Shown in pieces: positions 17,615 through 25,219 of a stretch of 64,000 nt of DNA. The DNA comes from Streptomyces sp. NRRL F-5727. GTDB taxonomy: Bacteria; Actinomycetota; Actinomycetes; Streptomycetales; Streptomycetaceae. Numbering within the stretch: position 1 is the stretch's first letter; the number at the start of each line of letters is the position of its first letter. A program made the translations under genes and the position numbers. Under the pieces are notes generated by a model. The model searched no databases and was not told the origin of the DNA. It saw nothing but the letters and a program-made list of their open reading frames with translations. The DNA is taken from NCBI RefSeq assembly GCF_000719555.1, contig NZ_JOGX01000013.1, forward strand, positions 1 through 64,000, written 5' to 3'.

Positions 17615-18481
17615 GTGACCAATCCCGCCGAGAGGCTCGTGGACCTGCTCGACCTGGAGCAGATCGAGGTGAACATCTTCCGCGGCCGCAGCCCGCAGGA
17701 GTCGCTGCAACGGGTCTTCGGCGGGCAGGTCGCCGGGCAGGCCCTGGTCGCGGCCGGACGGACGGTGGACGCGGACCGGCCGGTGCACTCGCTGCACGCC
17801 TACTTCCTGCGGCCGGGCCGGCCGGGCGTGCCGATCGTCTACCAGGTGGAGCGGGTCAGGGACGGGCGGTCGTTCACGACCCGCCGTGTCACGGCGATCC
17901 AGGAGGGCCGGACGATCTTCAACCTGACGGCGTCCTTCCACCTCCCGGAGGAGGCGGGCTTCGAGCACCAGCTGCCGCCGCGGCACCTGGTGGACCCGGA
18001 GAGCCTGCCGAAGCTGGCGGACGAGATCCGCGACCACCTCGGGGCGCTGCCGGAGGCGCTGGAGCGGATGGCCCGCCGGCAGCCCTTCGACATCCGGTAC
18101 GTGGACCGGCTGCGCTGGACGAAGGACGAGGTCGAGGACGCCGATCCGCGCAGCGCGGTGTGGATGCGGGCCGTCGGGCCGCTCGGCGACGACCCGCTGG
18201 TCCACACCTGCGCGGTGACGTACGCCTCGGACATGACGCTGCTCGACGCGGTGCGGATCCCGGTCGAGCCGCTGTGGGGCCCGCGGGGCTTCGACATGGC
18301 GTCGCTGGACCACGCGATGTGGTTCCACCGCCCGTTCCGCGCGGACGAGTGGTTCCTGTACGAGCAGGAGTCCCCGGTCGCGACCGGCGGCCGGGGACTG
18401 GCCCGGGGCCGGATCTACGACCGGGACGGGCGGATGCTCGTGTCGGTGGTCCAGGAGGGCCTGTTCCGCTCCCTCGCCTGA
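17615..18481 (+). CDS. tesB: acyl-CoA thioesterase II
   Basis: 288 residues, double hot-dog fold of TesB: FGGQVAGQALVAAGRTV at the N-terminal hot-dog, the SFTTRRVTAIQEGRTIF segment, and ASLDHAMWFHRPFRADEWFLY in the C-terminal half including the conserved Asp of the catalytic network. It hydrolyses medium to long acyl-CoAs to free acid and CoA in the cytoplasm. Two GTG codons at 17612 and 17615 follow AGAGGAG; the second has the better spacing (7 nt). The gene lies just after the helicase gene, with the ribosome site overlapping that gene's stop codon. Confidence 0.93.
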   Translation: MTNPAERLVDLLDLEQIEVNIFRGRSPQESLQRVFGGQVAGQALVAAGRTVDADRPVHSLHAYFLRPGRPGVPIVYQVERVRDGRSFTTRRVTAIQEGRTIFNLTASFHLPEEAGFEHQLPPRHLVDPESLPKLADEIRDHLGALPEALERMARRQPFDIRYVDRLRWTKDEVEDADPRSAVWMRAVGPLGDDPLVHTCAVTYASDMTLLDAVRIPVEPLWGPRGFDMASLDHAMWFHRPFRADEWFLYEQESPVATGGRGLARGRIYDRDGRMLVSVVQEGLFRSLA

Positions 18482-18509
18482 GCGGGCCCGGCGGGGCGGG
18501 CGGCCCGGG

Positions 18510-19580
18510 TCACTCGTACTCGGTGCCGCCCTTGCGGGTCAGGTAGGCCGGGCTGACCGCCTTGGCGACGGCCCGGCCGCCGGTGACGGGGCTGTACCGC
18601 TCCACGGCCGGCCGGACGACCACGCCCTCCCGGAGGTGGGCGGAGCGGCCGGAGACGGTCTCGGCACCGCTCGCGTGCGCGAGGACGGTGTCGAGGTCGT
18701 ACGGGCCCTCGTACAGGCGCGGGACGAGGGGGACCTCGCCCGGCTCCAGGACCTCGGCCGGGTCCAGCCAGCGGACCTGGCCGTCGATCTCGGCGGACAC
18801 GTCGAACAGGGCGTAGCCGACCGCCTCGCGGCGGGCGTCGGCGCCGTACGCCAGGTCCTGGACGCCGGAGCCGTACACCTCGCCGAAGAGGCCGACGCGG
18901 GTGGCGCCGAGCCGGGCGGCGAGCCGCTCGGCGACGGCGGGCAGCCCGTGCGCGTGGACGGCCCGCCAGTACAGGTTGCGCGGGTCCTCCTGGAGGGCGA
19001 GCCCCTTGGCGCCGAAGCCCTTGGACGAGACGTGGACGCGGCCGCCGTCGGCGACGAAGGTGAGCAGGCAGGCCGTGCCGTGGATCTTCTCGGTCAGGAC
19101 GACCCGCTCGCCGGGCTCGAACACGTCGGGGTAGCGGTGCAGGTTCTCGATGTCCACCCAGGGCAGCAGGTCGGGCGCGACCTCGACGTCGCCGCTCATG
19201 GTCGGCGGGATCGGCGGCACCCACTTGGTGATCCCGAGCAGCTCCGCGAAGTCCGTGCCGTCGGCGGCGGCCCGCTCCAGGTCGACCCCGGCGAGGGCGC
19301 CCGGCCGGCAGACGATCCCCTGCGACAGCTCCCCGCGCAGCCGCACCGCCTTCACCCGGTCCGACGCCTTCCCCGCCAGCCGCCCGGTCAGCCCCAGCTC
19401 GTCGACGAGCGCGGCGGGCAGCACGGCCTGCTCCGGGATGTACACGGCGGTGTCGCCGGTCCGGTAGGCGCCCTTGGCGACGACGGCCCGGTAGAGCCCG
19501 ACCTGGGCCAGTTCGAGTGCGTCGGCGTTCGGGTGCGGGTGGACGGTGAGGACTTCGGCGGTGACGCGCAGGGTGGACAT
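18510..19580 (-). CDS. ATP-dependent RNA ligase, Rnl5 (DRB0094) family
   Basis: 356 residues. The N-terminal ~110 residues resemble the OB-like domain of Deinococcus DraRnl (VTAEVLTVHPHPNADALELA). The nucleotidyltransferase domain follows: motif I EKIHGT with the candidate AMP-accepting Lys165, motif III-like VGLFGEVYG, motif IV REGVVVRP and motif V AVAKAVSP. Enzymes of this family seal 3'-OH/5'-phosphate RNA nicks through ligase-AMP and RNA-adenylate intermediates. The usual role in Streptomyces is not known. No RNA-processing partner is next to it; a DUF6011 protein lies 121 nt upstream on the same strand. Confidence 0.9.
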   Translation of the reverse strand: MSTLRVTAEVLTVHPHPNADALELAQVGLYRAVVAKGAYRTGDTAVYIPEQAVLPAALVDELGLTGRLAGKASDRVKAVRLRGELSQGIVCRPGALAGVDLERAAADGTDFAELLGITKWVPPIPPTMSGDVEVAPDLLPWVDIENLHRYPDVFEPGERVVLTEKIHGTACLLTFVADGGRVHVSSKGFGAKGLALQEDPRNLYWRAVHAHGLPAVAERLAARLGATRVGLFGEVYGSGVQDLAYGADARREAVGYALFDVSAEIDGQVRWLDPAEVLEPGEVPLVPRLYEGPYDLDTVLAHASGAETVSGRSAHLREGVVVRPAVERYSPVTGGRAVAKAVSPAYLTRKGGTEYE

Positions 19581-19701
19581 GGTTCAGGACTCCGGTCGGT
19601 GAGGTCTCGGTCTCATCGCGCCCCAGCCTGGCGGGCGGTGAAATCCGTGGGCCACCGGTTTTGACGGCTGGTAGGGTCGCGCGCCGGCCCGCCCGGCGGG
19701 G

Positions 19702-19926
19702 TCATTCCAGACCGGGGAGGGGGTCCTGGTCCACCTCGTGGCGGCGGGTGCGGATGTCGGGGGCCGGCGGGTGAAGCTTGGCGTCGCAGGTGGGGCCGAG
19801 GCCGGTGCGGCGGGAGTCGGCGCCGGTGAGGGGGCGGCCGCAGAGCCGGCAGCGGACCGGGCGCCGTGACGCGGCGGAGGCGGACGCGGCGGAATCGACC
19901 GCGATTGCCAGCGGTTCTTCACTCAT
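19702..19926 (-). CDS. DUF6011-like zinc-finger protein
   Basis: 74 residues. The core CRLCGRPLTGADSRRTGLG followed by PTCDAKL is the DUF6011 signature, with three cysteines that could hold a metal. The N-terminus is Ala/Ser-rich and the C-terminus acidic. Function of the family is unknown; members often occur as small stand-alone actinobacterial proteins. No clear ribosome site precedes ATG 19926, so the message may be leaderless. It is divergent from the glutathione peroxidase gene, the two starts being 36 nt apart. Confidence 0.75.
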   Translation of the reverse strand: MSEEPLAIAVDSAASASAASRRPVRCRLCGRPLTGADSRRTGLGPTCDAKLHPPAPDIRTRRHEVDQDPLPGLE

Positions 19927-19962
19927 GTTGTCATCACACTCTCATCTCGACGAGGAGCCCCC

Positions 19963-20445
19963 ATGAGTCTGTACGACATCCCGCTGAAGAACCTGGCCGG
20001 CGAGCCGGTCTCCCTGGCCGACTACCGGGACAAGGCCGTGCTGGTCGTGAACGTCGCCTCCAAGTGCGGCCTCACCCCGCAGTACGAGGGCCTGGAGCGG
20101 CTGCAGAAGACGTACGGCGAGCGTGGCCTGACCGTCGTCGGCGTGCCCTGCAACCAGTTCCTCGGGCAGGAGCCGGGGACGGCGGAGGAGATCCAGAGCT
20201 TCTGCTCGACGACGTACGGCGTCACCTTCCCGCTCCTGGAGAAGACCGAGGTCAACGGCGACGGCCGGCACCCGCTCTACACCGAGCTGACCCAGGTGGC
20301 GGACGCCGACGGCGAGGCCGGTGACGTGCAGTGGAACTTCGAGAAGTTCCTGATCTCCGCCGACGGGACCGTCACCCGCTTCCGTCCGCGCACGGAGCCG
20401 GAGGCCGCCGAGGTCGTCGCGGCCATCGAGGCGCTGCTCGGCTGA
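19963..20445 (+). CDS. glutathione peroxidase family thiol peroxidase
   Basis: 160 residues, the length usual for bacterial Gpx. The peroxidatic Cys35 lies in VNVASKCGLTPQY; the glutamine of PCNQFLGQEPG and the tryptophan of QWNFEKFLI complete the family tetrad. Cysteine replaces selenocysteine. It reduces peroxides in the cytoplasm, in actinobacteria probably with thioredoxin or mycothiol-linked donors rather than glutathione (inference). ATG 19963 follows GAGGAG at good spacing. Confidence 0.95.
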   Translation: MSLYDIPLKNLAGEPVSLADYRDKAVLVVNVASKCGLTPQYEGLERLQKTYGERGLTVVGVPCNQFLGQEPGTAEEIQSFCSTTYGVTFPLLEKTEVNGDGRHPLYTELTQVADADGEAGDVQWNFEKFLISADGTVTRFRPRTEPEAAEVVAAIEALLG

Positions 20446-20489
20446 GCCCACGGCGATCCGGTGCCGGGCGGCCGCCCGGCACCGGCCCT

Positions 20490-20640
20490 GGGGTACGATC
20501 ATCGGGCTCTGCACACGGCGACCGGAGGAGGTGGGTTCGATCCGCACCACGCAGGCAGGACGCTCCCTCTCGGCGGCCGTGCGACCGACCCGGTCGTAGC
20601 GGACCGCGGGAGCCTCCGTACGGCTTCCCGGAAGGTCTTC
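20490..20640 (+). other. possible structured leader before PrmC-like gene
   Basis: About 150 nt precede the methyltransferase start. They contain several short complementary segments (for example CGACC-GACCC-GGTCG near 20581-20597 and GGAGCC/GGCTTCC near 20608-20628) and a T-arm-like GGTTCGATCC. No tRNA can be folded and no known riboswitch is recognised. It may be a structured 5' leader; this is inference. Confidence 0.3.
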
Positions 20641-21432
20641 ATGTCGCTCGACCCCTCTGTCTCCCTCCGCTCCACCACCGTCTCCCGACTCCGCGCCGCG
20701 GGCTGCGTGTTCGCCGAGGACGAGGCGGAACTCCTCTTCTCCGCGGCCCGTGACGCCGCCGAGCTCGACGTCCTCGTCGAGCGGCGCGCCGCCGGGCTCC
20801 CGCTGGAACACGTCGTCGGCTGGGCCGAGTTCGGCGGCCTGCGGATCGCCGTGGACCGCGGCGTCTTCGTGCCCCGGCGGCGCACCGAGTTCCTGATCGA
20901 GCGGGCCGTGGCGCTGGCCGCGCCCGGGGCGCTCTGCGTGGACCTGTGCTGCGGCTCCGGCGCGGCCGGCGCGGTCCTGCTGTCGGCCGTGCCCGGCGCC
21001 CGCGTGTACGCCGCGGACATCGAGCCCGCCGCGGTGGAGTGCGCCCGGCGGAACATCGAGCCGCGCGGCGGGCACGTCTTCGGCGGCGACCTGTTCGCAC
21101 CGCTGCCGGACGGGCTGCGCGGCCGGGTCGAGGTGCTGGTCGCCAACGTGCCGTACGTGCCGACCGAGGAGGTCGGGCTGCTGCCGCCCGAGGCGCGCGA
21201 GCACGAGCCGCTGGTCGCGCTCGACGGCGGCCCGGACGGCCTCGACGTGCTGCGCCGGGTGGCCGCCGAGGCCCCCGGGTGGCTGGCGCCGGGCGGGCAC
21301 CTGCTCGTCGAGACGAGCGAGCGCCAGACCGGCGCGGCCGTGGCCGCGGTCTCCGCGCACGGCCTCGACGCGCGGATCGTGGCCTGCGAGGAGCGGTACG
21401 CGACCGTGCTGGTCGCGACCCGGGCCGGCTGA
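20641..21432 (+). CDS. PrmC/HemK-like N5-glutamine methyltransferase
   Basis: 263 residues. A short N-terminal helical domain is followed by the SAM-binding fold: motif [17 protein letters not shown], motif II YAADIEPAAVECARRN, and ANVPYVP where PrmC proteins have NPPY (here NVPY). The RRRTEFLIERA segment is typical of the family. It probably methylates a glutamine of a release factor-like protein, but the altered motif leaves the substrate open. ATG 20641 has GGAAGG upstream; a longer frame upstream is leader sequence. Its stop lies 3 nt from that of the convergent mce-operon end, with no room for a terminator. Confidence 0.85.
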   Translation: MSLDPSVSLRSTTVSRLRAAGCVFAEDEAELLFSAARDAAELDVLVERRAAGLPLEHVVGWAEFGGLRIAVDRGVFVPRRRTEFLIERAVALAAPGALCVDLCCGSGAAGAVLLSAVPGARVYAADIEPAAVECARRNIEPRGGHVFGGDLFAPLPDGLRGRVEVLVANVPYVPTEEVGLLPPEAREHEPLVALDGGPDGLDVLRRVAAEAPGWLAPGGHLLVETSERQTGAAVAAVSAHGLDARIVACEERYATVLVATRAG

Positions 21433-21435
21433 GGC

Positions 21436-22155
21436 TCAGCGGCCGAAGGTGTCGAGGTTCTCGACCAGCCAGGTCCCGTCGCGGTGGACGAGGTCGACCG
21501 CGAACATCGCGCCCGCGTAGACGCCCTGGTCCTGCGCCTTCGTCCGCTGCTTCCCGGCCGTGGCGACGCTGCTCTGGTCGGCGTAGACCAGGACCCGGGC
21601 GCGGTCGCCGTCGATCCGCTCGACGGCGCTCTCGGTGACGGTCGTCGTGATCACCGACTTCCGCTCGGCGGCCTCGGCCAGCACTCCGGCGAAGAGCGTC
21701 CGGTGCTGCTCGACGGCCTTGCCGGTGAGGAAGGTCTTCCCGGCCCGGGTGAAGGCGCCCGGGTCGGTGTGGTCGTAGGAGAAGAGCGCGGCGACGGCGG
21801 CGGCCGTCCGTCCCTTGATCTCGCTGGTGCGGGCGAGATCGGTGAGGGCCGTGTTCGCGCGCGCGGGATCGCCGCGGAGGGCGCCGGCCCTGCTGTGGGC
21901 CCAGCCGGCGAACCCGCCGAGCAGGAGCGTGAGGACGCACAGGACCACCAGCGGGACCCGGTGCCGGGCCCCGCGGGCGGCTTCCCGCACCGCGCCTTCG
22001 GACTTGTCCGGTACGGGCTTCGCCGCCGGTCGCCGCGCGGTCCGGGGCGCGGGCTCGGTCAGGACGGCGACGGGGGTGGTGCCGGCGGTGGCCGGCTGTT
22101 CGGCGCGGGCGCGGCGGCGGCGCTGCCGGTTGAGGTGGTGGCGGGGCGTCGGCAT
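21436..22155 (-). CDS. Mce-associated membrane protein (last gene of mce operon)
   Basis: 239 residues: basic, disordered N-terminus (~90 residues), one transmembrane helix (VVLCVLTLLLGGFAGWAHS) and an extracytoplasmic domain of about 120 residues with a SnoaL-like/NTF2-like look (KGRTAAAVAALFSYDHTDP, DGTWLVENLDTF). This is the layout of the Mas proteins found beside mce genes, which stabilise or help the lipid transporter. Start ATG 22155 follows GGAAAGGACA. The gap to the preceding operon gene is 68 nt, the largest in the operon. Confidence 0.8.
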   Translation of the reverse strand: MPTPRHHLNRQRRRRARAEQPATAGTTPVAVLTEPAPRTARRPAAKPVPDKSEGAVREAARGARHRVPLVVLCVLTLLLGGFAGWAHSRAGALRGDPARANTALTDLARTSEIKGRTAAAVAALFSYDHTDPGAFTRAGKTFLTGKAVEQHRTLFAGVLAEAAERKSVITTTVTESAVERIDGDRARVLVYADQSSVATAGKQRTKAQDQGVYAGAMFAVDLVHRDGTWLVENLDTFGR

Positions 22156-22223
22156 GGTGCGGTGTCCTTTCCGGTGCGGGCGGCTCTCGCGGACGGCTCT
22201 CGCGGGCGGTGGGCGCGGCCCGG

Positions 22224-22766
22224 TCAGCCGCCCGCCGTGCCGCCCACGGGGGCCTGCCCCAGCCCGCTGAGCTTCCACCGGCCGTCGGTGCGGGTGAGTT
22301 CGCCGAGCATGCGGCTGTCCTTCTCGGTGCTCTTGGCGTCCGGCGTGGTGACGGTGACCCGCAGGGCGACCAGCAGCCTGGCCCGCCCCGACCGGTCGTC
22401 GAGCTCGGTGACGGCGCCGGACAGCACCCGGGCCGTGGTGACCGTCTTCGCCGCCTTCACCTGGTCGGCGAACTCCTCGCGCCCGTCGACCAGTTGCTCG
22501 TGCAGTTCGCCGGTGGTCGAGGACTCCCAGAGGTCGAGTCCCTGGTCCACCCGCCGGTGGTCGAGCGTGTTGAGGTTCTGCACCGCCTGCTCCCCCGCCG
22601 CGAGCGCCCGGTCGCGCTCGGCGGCGTAGCGGGCGGAGTCGTCGTGGGCCGCGGCGTACCAGCCCTGGCCGGTCCAGGCCGCGAAGCCGCCCGCGGTCAG
22701 GGTGAGCACGAGGGCCACGGCCAGGGCCGGCCGGGCACCGGCCGTGGTGCGGACCGCGCGTGTCAT
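22224..22766 (-). CDS. Mce-associated membrane protein
   Basis: 180 residues: one N-terminal transmembrane helix (ALAVALVLTLTAGGFAAWTG) and an outside domain ending with DGRWKLSGLGQAP, shared in form with the other small proteins at this end of the operon. ATG 22766 has GGGAGCACC before it. It follows the preceding gene by 25 nt. Function is inferred from position and architecture: an accessory of the Mce lipid importer. Confidence 0.8.
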   Translation of the reverse strand: MTRAVRTTAGARPALAVALVLTLTAGGFAAWTGQGWYAAAHDDSARYAAERDRALAAGEQAVQNLNTLDHRRVDQGLDLWESSTTGELHEQLVDGREEFADQVKAAKTVTTARVLSGAVTELDDRSGRARLLVALRVTVTTPDAKSTEKDSRMLGELTRTDGRWKLSGLGQAPVGGTAGG

Positions 22767-22791
22767 GGGGTGCTCCCGTCTCCCGCCCACG

Positions 22792-23445
22792 TCAGCGGGC
22801 CTTGATGTCGGTGATCCGCCACCGGTCGTCCTGGAACCGGGCGGTGACGGTGAGCTGGGCCGCCGCGGCGGTGACGGCGCCCTTGTCCCGGCGCGACACC
22901 TGGTCCAGGAAGACGAGGAGGCGGGCGCTGTCGCCGTCGAGTTCGATCACGCCGGTGCGGACGGCCTGGGTGGCGAGGGTGAGGCGCTGCTCGACCAGGC
23001 TCTCGCGGACCTGGGCGAAGAGGTCGCCGTACTGGCGGGCGGCGCGGCCGGCGAGGACGGTTCCGGCGGAGCGTTCGGCGGCGTCGGAACTGGTGGGCGT
23101 GTAGGAGAAGATCCGGGCCAGGCCCTCGCCGACGTCGCCGCCGACGCGGGTGGTGGCGGCGGTGTCGGTGAGCGCCTGGTTGCGCGCGGACGGGGTGGAG
23201 CGGAGCTGGTGGGCGGCGTGGAAGAACGCGCCGCCGGCGAGGAGGAGGGCGGTGACGGCGAGGGGGGCGACGGCCGTGCGCCAGCGGGGGGCGGTGGTCT
23301 CGTTGCCGGTCGGGTTGCCGGTCGCGTTGTCGGTCTCGTTGCCAGTCGGGTTGTCGGTCGGGTTGTCGGTCTCGTTGTCGGTCTCGTTGCGGGTCTTGTT
23401 GTCGGTGTCGGGCTCGTTCTCGGGTTGGCTGTCGGGCTCGGTCAC
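22792..23445 (-). CDS. Mce-associated membrane protein with N-x-T repeat tail
   Basis: 217 residues. Residues 16-50 are nine tandem four-residue units of N-x-T-D/G type, then a transmembrane helix (AVAPLAVTALLLAGGAFFHA) and an outside domain like its neighbours' (FSYTPTSSDAAERSAGTVLAG, FQDDRWRITDIKAR). GTG 23445 overlaps the stop of the preceding gene (GTGA), so translation is coupled. With the helix after the repeat, the tail should lie in the cytoplasm. Role inferred as Mce accessory. Confidence 0.8.
   Translation of the reverse strand: MTEPDSQPENEPDTDNKTRNETDNETDNPTDNPTGNETDNATGNPTGNETTAPRWRTAVAPLAVTALLLAGGAFFHAAHQLRSTPSARNQALTDTAATTRVGGDVGEGLARIFSYTPTSSDAAERSAGTVLAGRAARQYGDLFAQVRESLVEQRLTLATQAVRTGVIELDGDSARLLVFLDQVSRRDKGAVTAAAAQLTVTARFQDDRWRITDIKAR
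23296..23400. repeat. 12-nt tandem repeat coding N-x-T-D/G units
   Basis: Nine imperfect copies of a 12-nt unit (minus strand AAC-xxx-ACC/GAC-GAx) lie inside the Mce-associated gene and encode NKTR, NETD, NPTD, NPTG and NATG units. The DNA repeat could expand or contract in frame. Confidence 0.85.
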
Positions 23446-23951
23446 TCGGTCTTCTCCGCTTCTGTCACGGGAACCGCGCTGAGCGCCGCCACCTTCCACG
23501 TGTTCTCGCCGGTGCGGTTGAGGACCGCCTCCAGGCGCTTGCGGTCCGTGGTCGGGGCGCCGGAGCCCCGGGGGGTGACGTCCACGCGGACGGTCGCGAT
23601 CAGCTTCGCCGTACCGGCCCGGGTGTCGAGGGCGGTGAGCGCGGCCTCGGTGACGGTGGCCCGTGCGGACGCGCCCACCGTGGGTTCGGTGCGGCCCAGT
23701 TCGGTGGCGAGCGGGCCGGTGGCGGCGGCGCGCCAGGCGGCGATGCCGGCCTCGGCGCGCTCGCGGCTGGAGGCGTCCAGGGTGTTCAGGACGGTGAGGC
23801 GCTGCCGGCCCTCGGCGAGGGCGGTGTCGCGTGCGCGGCCGAAGGACAGCTCCTGGTCGGTGCGGGCCTGGACGTAGCTCCAGGCCCCGGTGGCGCAGAA
23901 GCCCAGGGCGACGGCGAGGGCGCCGGCGGAGAGGAGCCCGGCCCGCCTCAT
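23442..23951 (-). CDS. Mce-associated membrane protein
   Basis: 169 residues with an N-terminal helix (AGLLSAGALAVALGFCATGAW) and an outside domain (LTVLNTLDASSRERAEAGIA, NTWKVAALSAVPV). Its ATG at 23951 overlaps the MceF stop by 4 nt (ATGA) and its stop overlaps the next start by GTGA, so it is embedded in the coupled chain. First of four related small proteins that follow mceF. Confidence 0.82.
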   Translation of the reverse strand: MRRAGLLSAGALAVALGFCATGAWSYVQARTDQELSFGRARDTALAEGRQRLTVLNTLDASSRERAEAGIAAWRAAATGPLATELGRTEPTVGASARATVTEAALTALDTRAGTAKLIATVRVDVTPRGSGAPTTDRKRLEAVLNRTGENTWKVAALSAVPVTEAEKTE

Positions 23952-25219
23952 CGCGCGCTCCCGGTGCCGAGGCCGAGAAGTCCGGCCAGGTCCGTCGGCC
24001 CGTCGGACTGCCCGGGGAGCGCGAGCGCGCCGGGCAGCGGCGGCGGGGCGCCCGGGTCCTTGCGCGCCTGCGGGAGCACGGTGGCCGGGCGGTACGGGGC
24101 GGGTGCGGTGTCGCCCTCGGGGGCCTGTGCGGAGCCGCGTACGTTGATCCCGGAGGCGGCGGGGCTCGTGCAGGCGGCGCCGGTGTTGAGGGCGGGCGCG
24201 GTGCCGAGGTCGAGGCCGTTGCGGTAGCGGGTGCCGCCGTAGCCGGAGGTGCAGGGCAGCGGCTTGAAGAAGGTGACGGCCATGCCGATGTTGAGGCGGC
24301 CGCCGTCGACGGCGGTGGCTCCGGCGGAGACGGCGGCCGGGTAGGTCACGAGGAGTTCCTCGATGCCGCGCTGGCGGGTGAGGGCGATCTCCGAGGTGGT
24401 GAGGAGGTTGGCGAGGACGACGCCCAGGCTGGGGTCGAGGTCGTCGAGGAGCCCGCTGACCTGCCCGGCCGCGTCGGGCGTGACGGTGAGGAGGCGGCGC
24501 AGGTCGGCGTCGGAGCTCTTGAGGGTGGTGGCGAGGGCGCGGGCGCCGGTGGCGAAGTCGCGGATGGCCCGGCTCTCGTCGGCCTGGGTGCGCAGGACGA
24601 CCTCGCCGTCCCGGATGAGCCGCGTGGTGACCGGCAGGGAGCGGTCGGCGGCCCGGACGAAGGCGCTGCCGCTGTCGAGGAGGACCTGGAGGTCGTCGCC
24701 GTGTCCCTCGAACGCCTTGCCGAGCTCGTCGACGACGGTGCGGAGGGAGTCCAGGGGGACGGAGCGGGCCAGGTCGTCCATGCTGCTCAGCACGTCGGTG
24801 ACGGGGGCCGGCACCTGGGTGTCGGTCACCTCGATGCGGGCCCCGTCGGCGAGGAAGGGGCCGCCGTCGCTCGCGGGGCGAAGGTCGATGTACTGCTCGC
24901 CGACGGCGGAGAGTCCGGCGACGACGGCCCGCGCGTCGGCGGGGATGCGGGGCGCCGACTTCTTGATGCGGAGTTCGGCGACGACGCCGTCGGCGGTGAG
25001 GTCGATGGCGCCGACGCGGCCCACCGAGACGCCCCGGTAGGTGACGTCGGAGTGGGGGAAGAGACCGCCCGTGCGGGCGAGGTGGACCCGGACGGTGTAG
25101 TGGTCGGCGATGCCGACGTGGCGGCCGAGGTCGGCGTACCGGACGCCGACGAAGCCGAGGACGGTGACGGCGATGACGAGGAACGCGAGGTTCTTCAGCC
25201 GTACGGTGCGGGTGATCAC
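23948..25219 (-). CDS. mceF: MceF-type substrate-binding protein
   Basis: 423 residues: N-terminal membrane helix (NLAFLVIAVTVLGFVGVRY), MCE/MlaD domain at ~35-115 (VTYRGVSVGRVGAIDLTADG, VGEQYIDLRP), helical MCE-associated part to ~300, and a Pro/Ala-rich tail with a conserved cysteine pair region (LPCTSGYGG, GAACTSPA). Sixth and last MCE protein of the operon. MCE proteins form hexameric needles that pass lipids across the cell envelope. Joined to both neighbours by ATGA overlaps. Confidence 0.92.
   Translation of the reverse strand: MITRTVRLKNLAFLVIAVTVLGFVGVRYADLGRHVGIADHYTVRVHLARTGGLFPHSDVTYRGVSVGRVGAIDLTADGVVAELRIKKSAPRIPADARAVVAGLSAVGEQYIDLRPASDGGPFLADGARIEVTDTQVPAPVTDVLSSMDDLARSVPLDSLRTVVDELGKAFEGHGDDLQVLLDSGSAFVRAADRSLPVTTRLIRDGEVVLRTQADESRAIRDFATGARALATTLKSSDADLRRLLTVTPDAAGQVSGLLDDLDPSLGVVLANLLTTSEIALTRQRGIEELLVTYPAAVSAGATAVDGGRLNIGMAVTFFKPLPCTSGYGGTRYRNGLDLGTAPALNTGAACTSPAASGINVRGSAQAPEGDTAPAPYRPATVLPQARKDPGAPPPLPGALALPGQSDGPTDLAGLLGLGTGSAR

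Noticed and set aside
14957..18328. Long minus-strand frame joined to the membrane hydrolase
   Set aside because: Only the C-terminal 263 residues, from the ATG at 14956, are protein-like; the rest is antisense to the helicase and thioesterase genes.
20515..20550. tRNA-like T-arm (GGTTCGATCC)
   Set aside because: No acceptor stem, anticodon arm or D-arm can be paired around it, and the stem itself has a mismatch.
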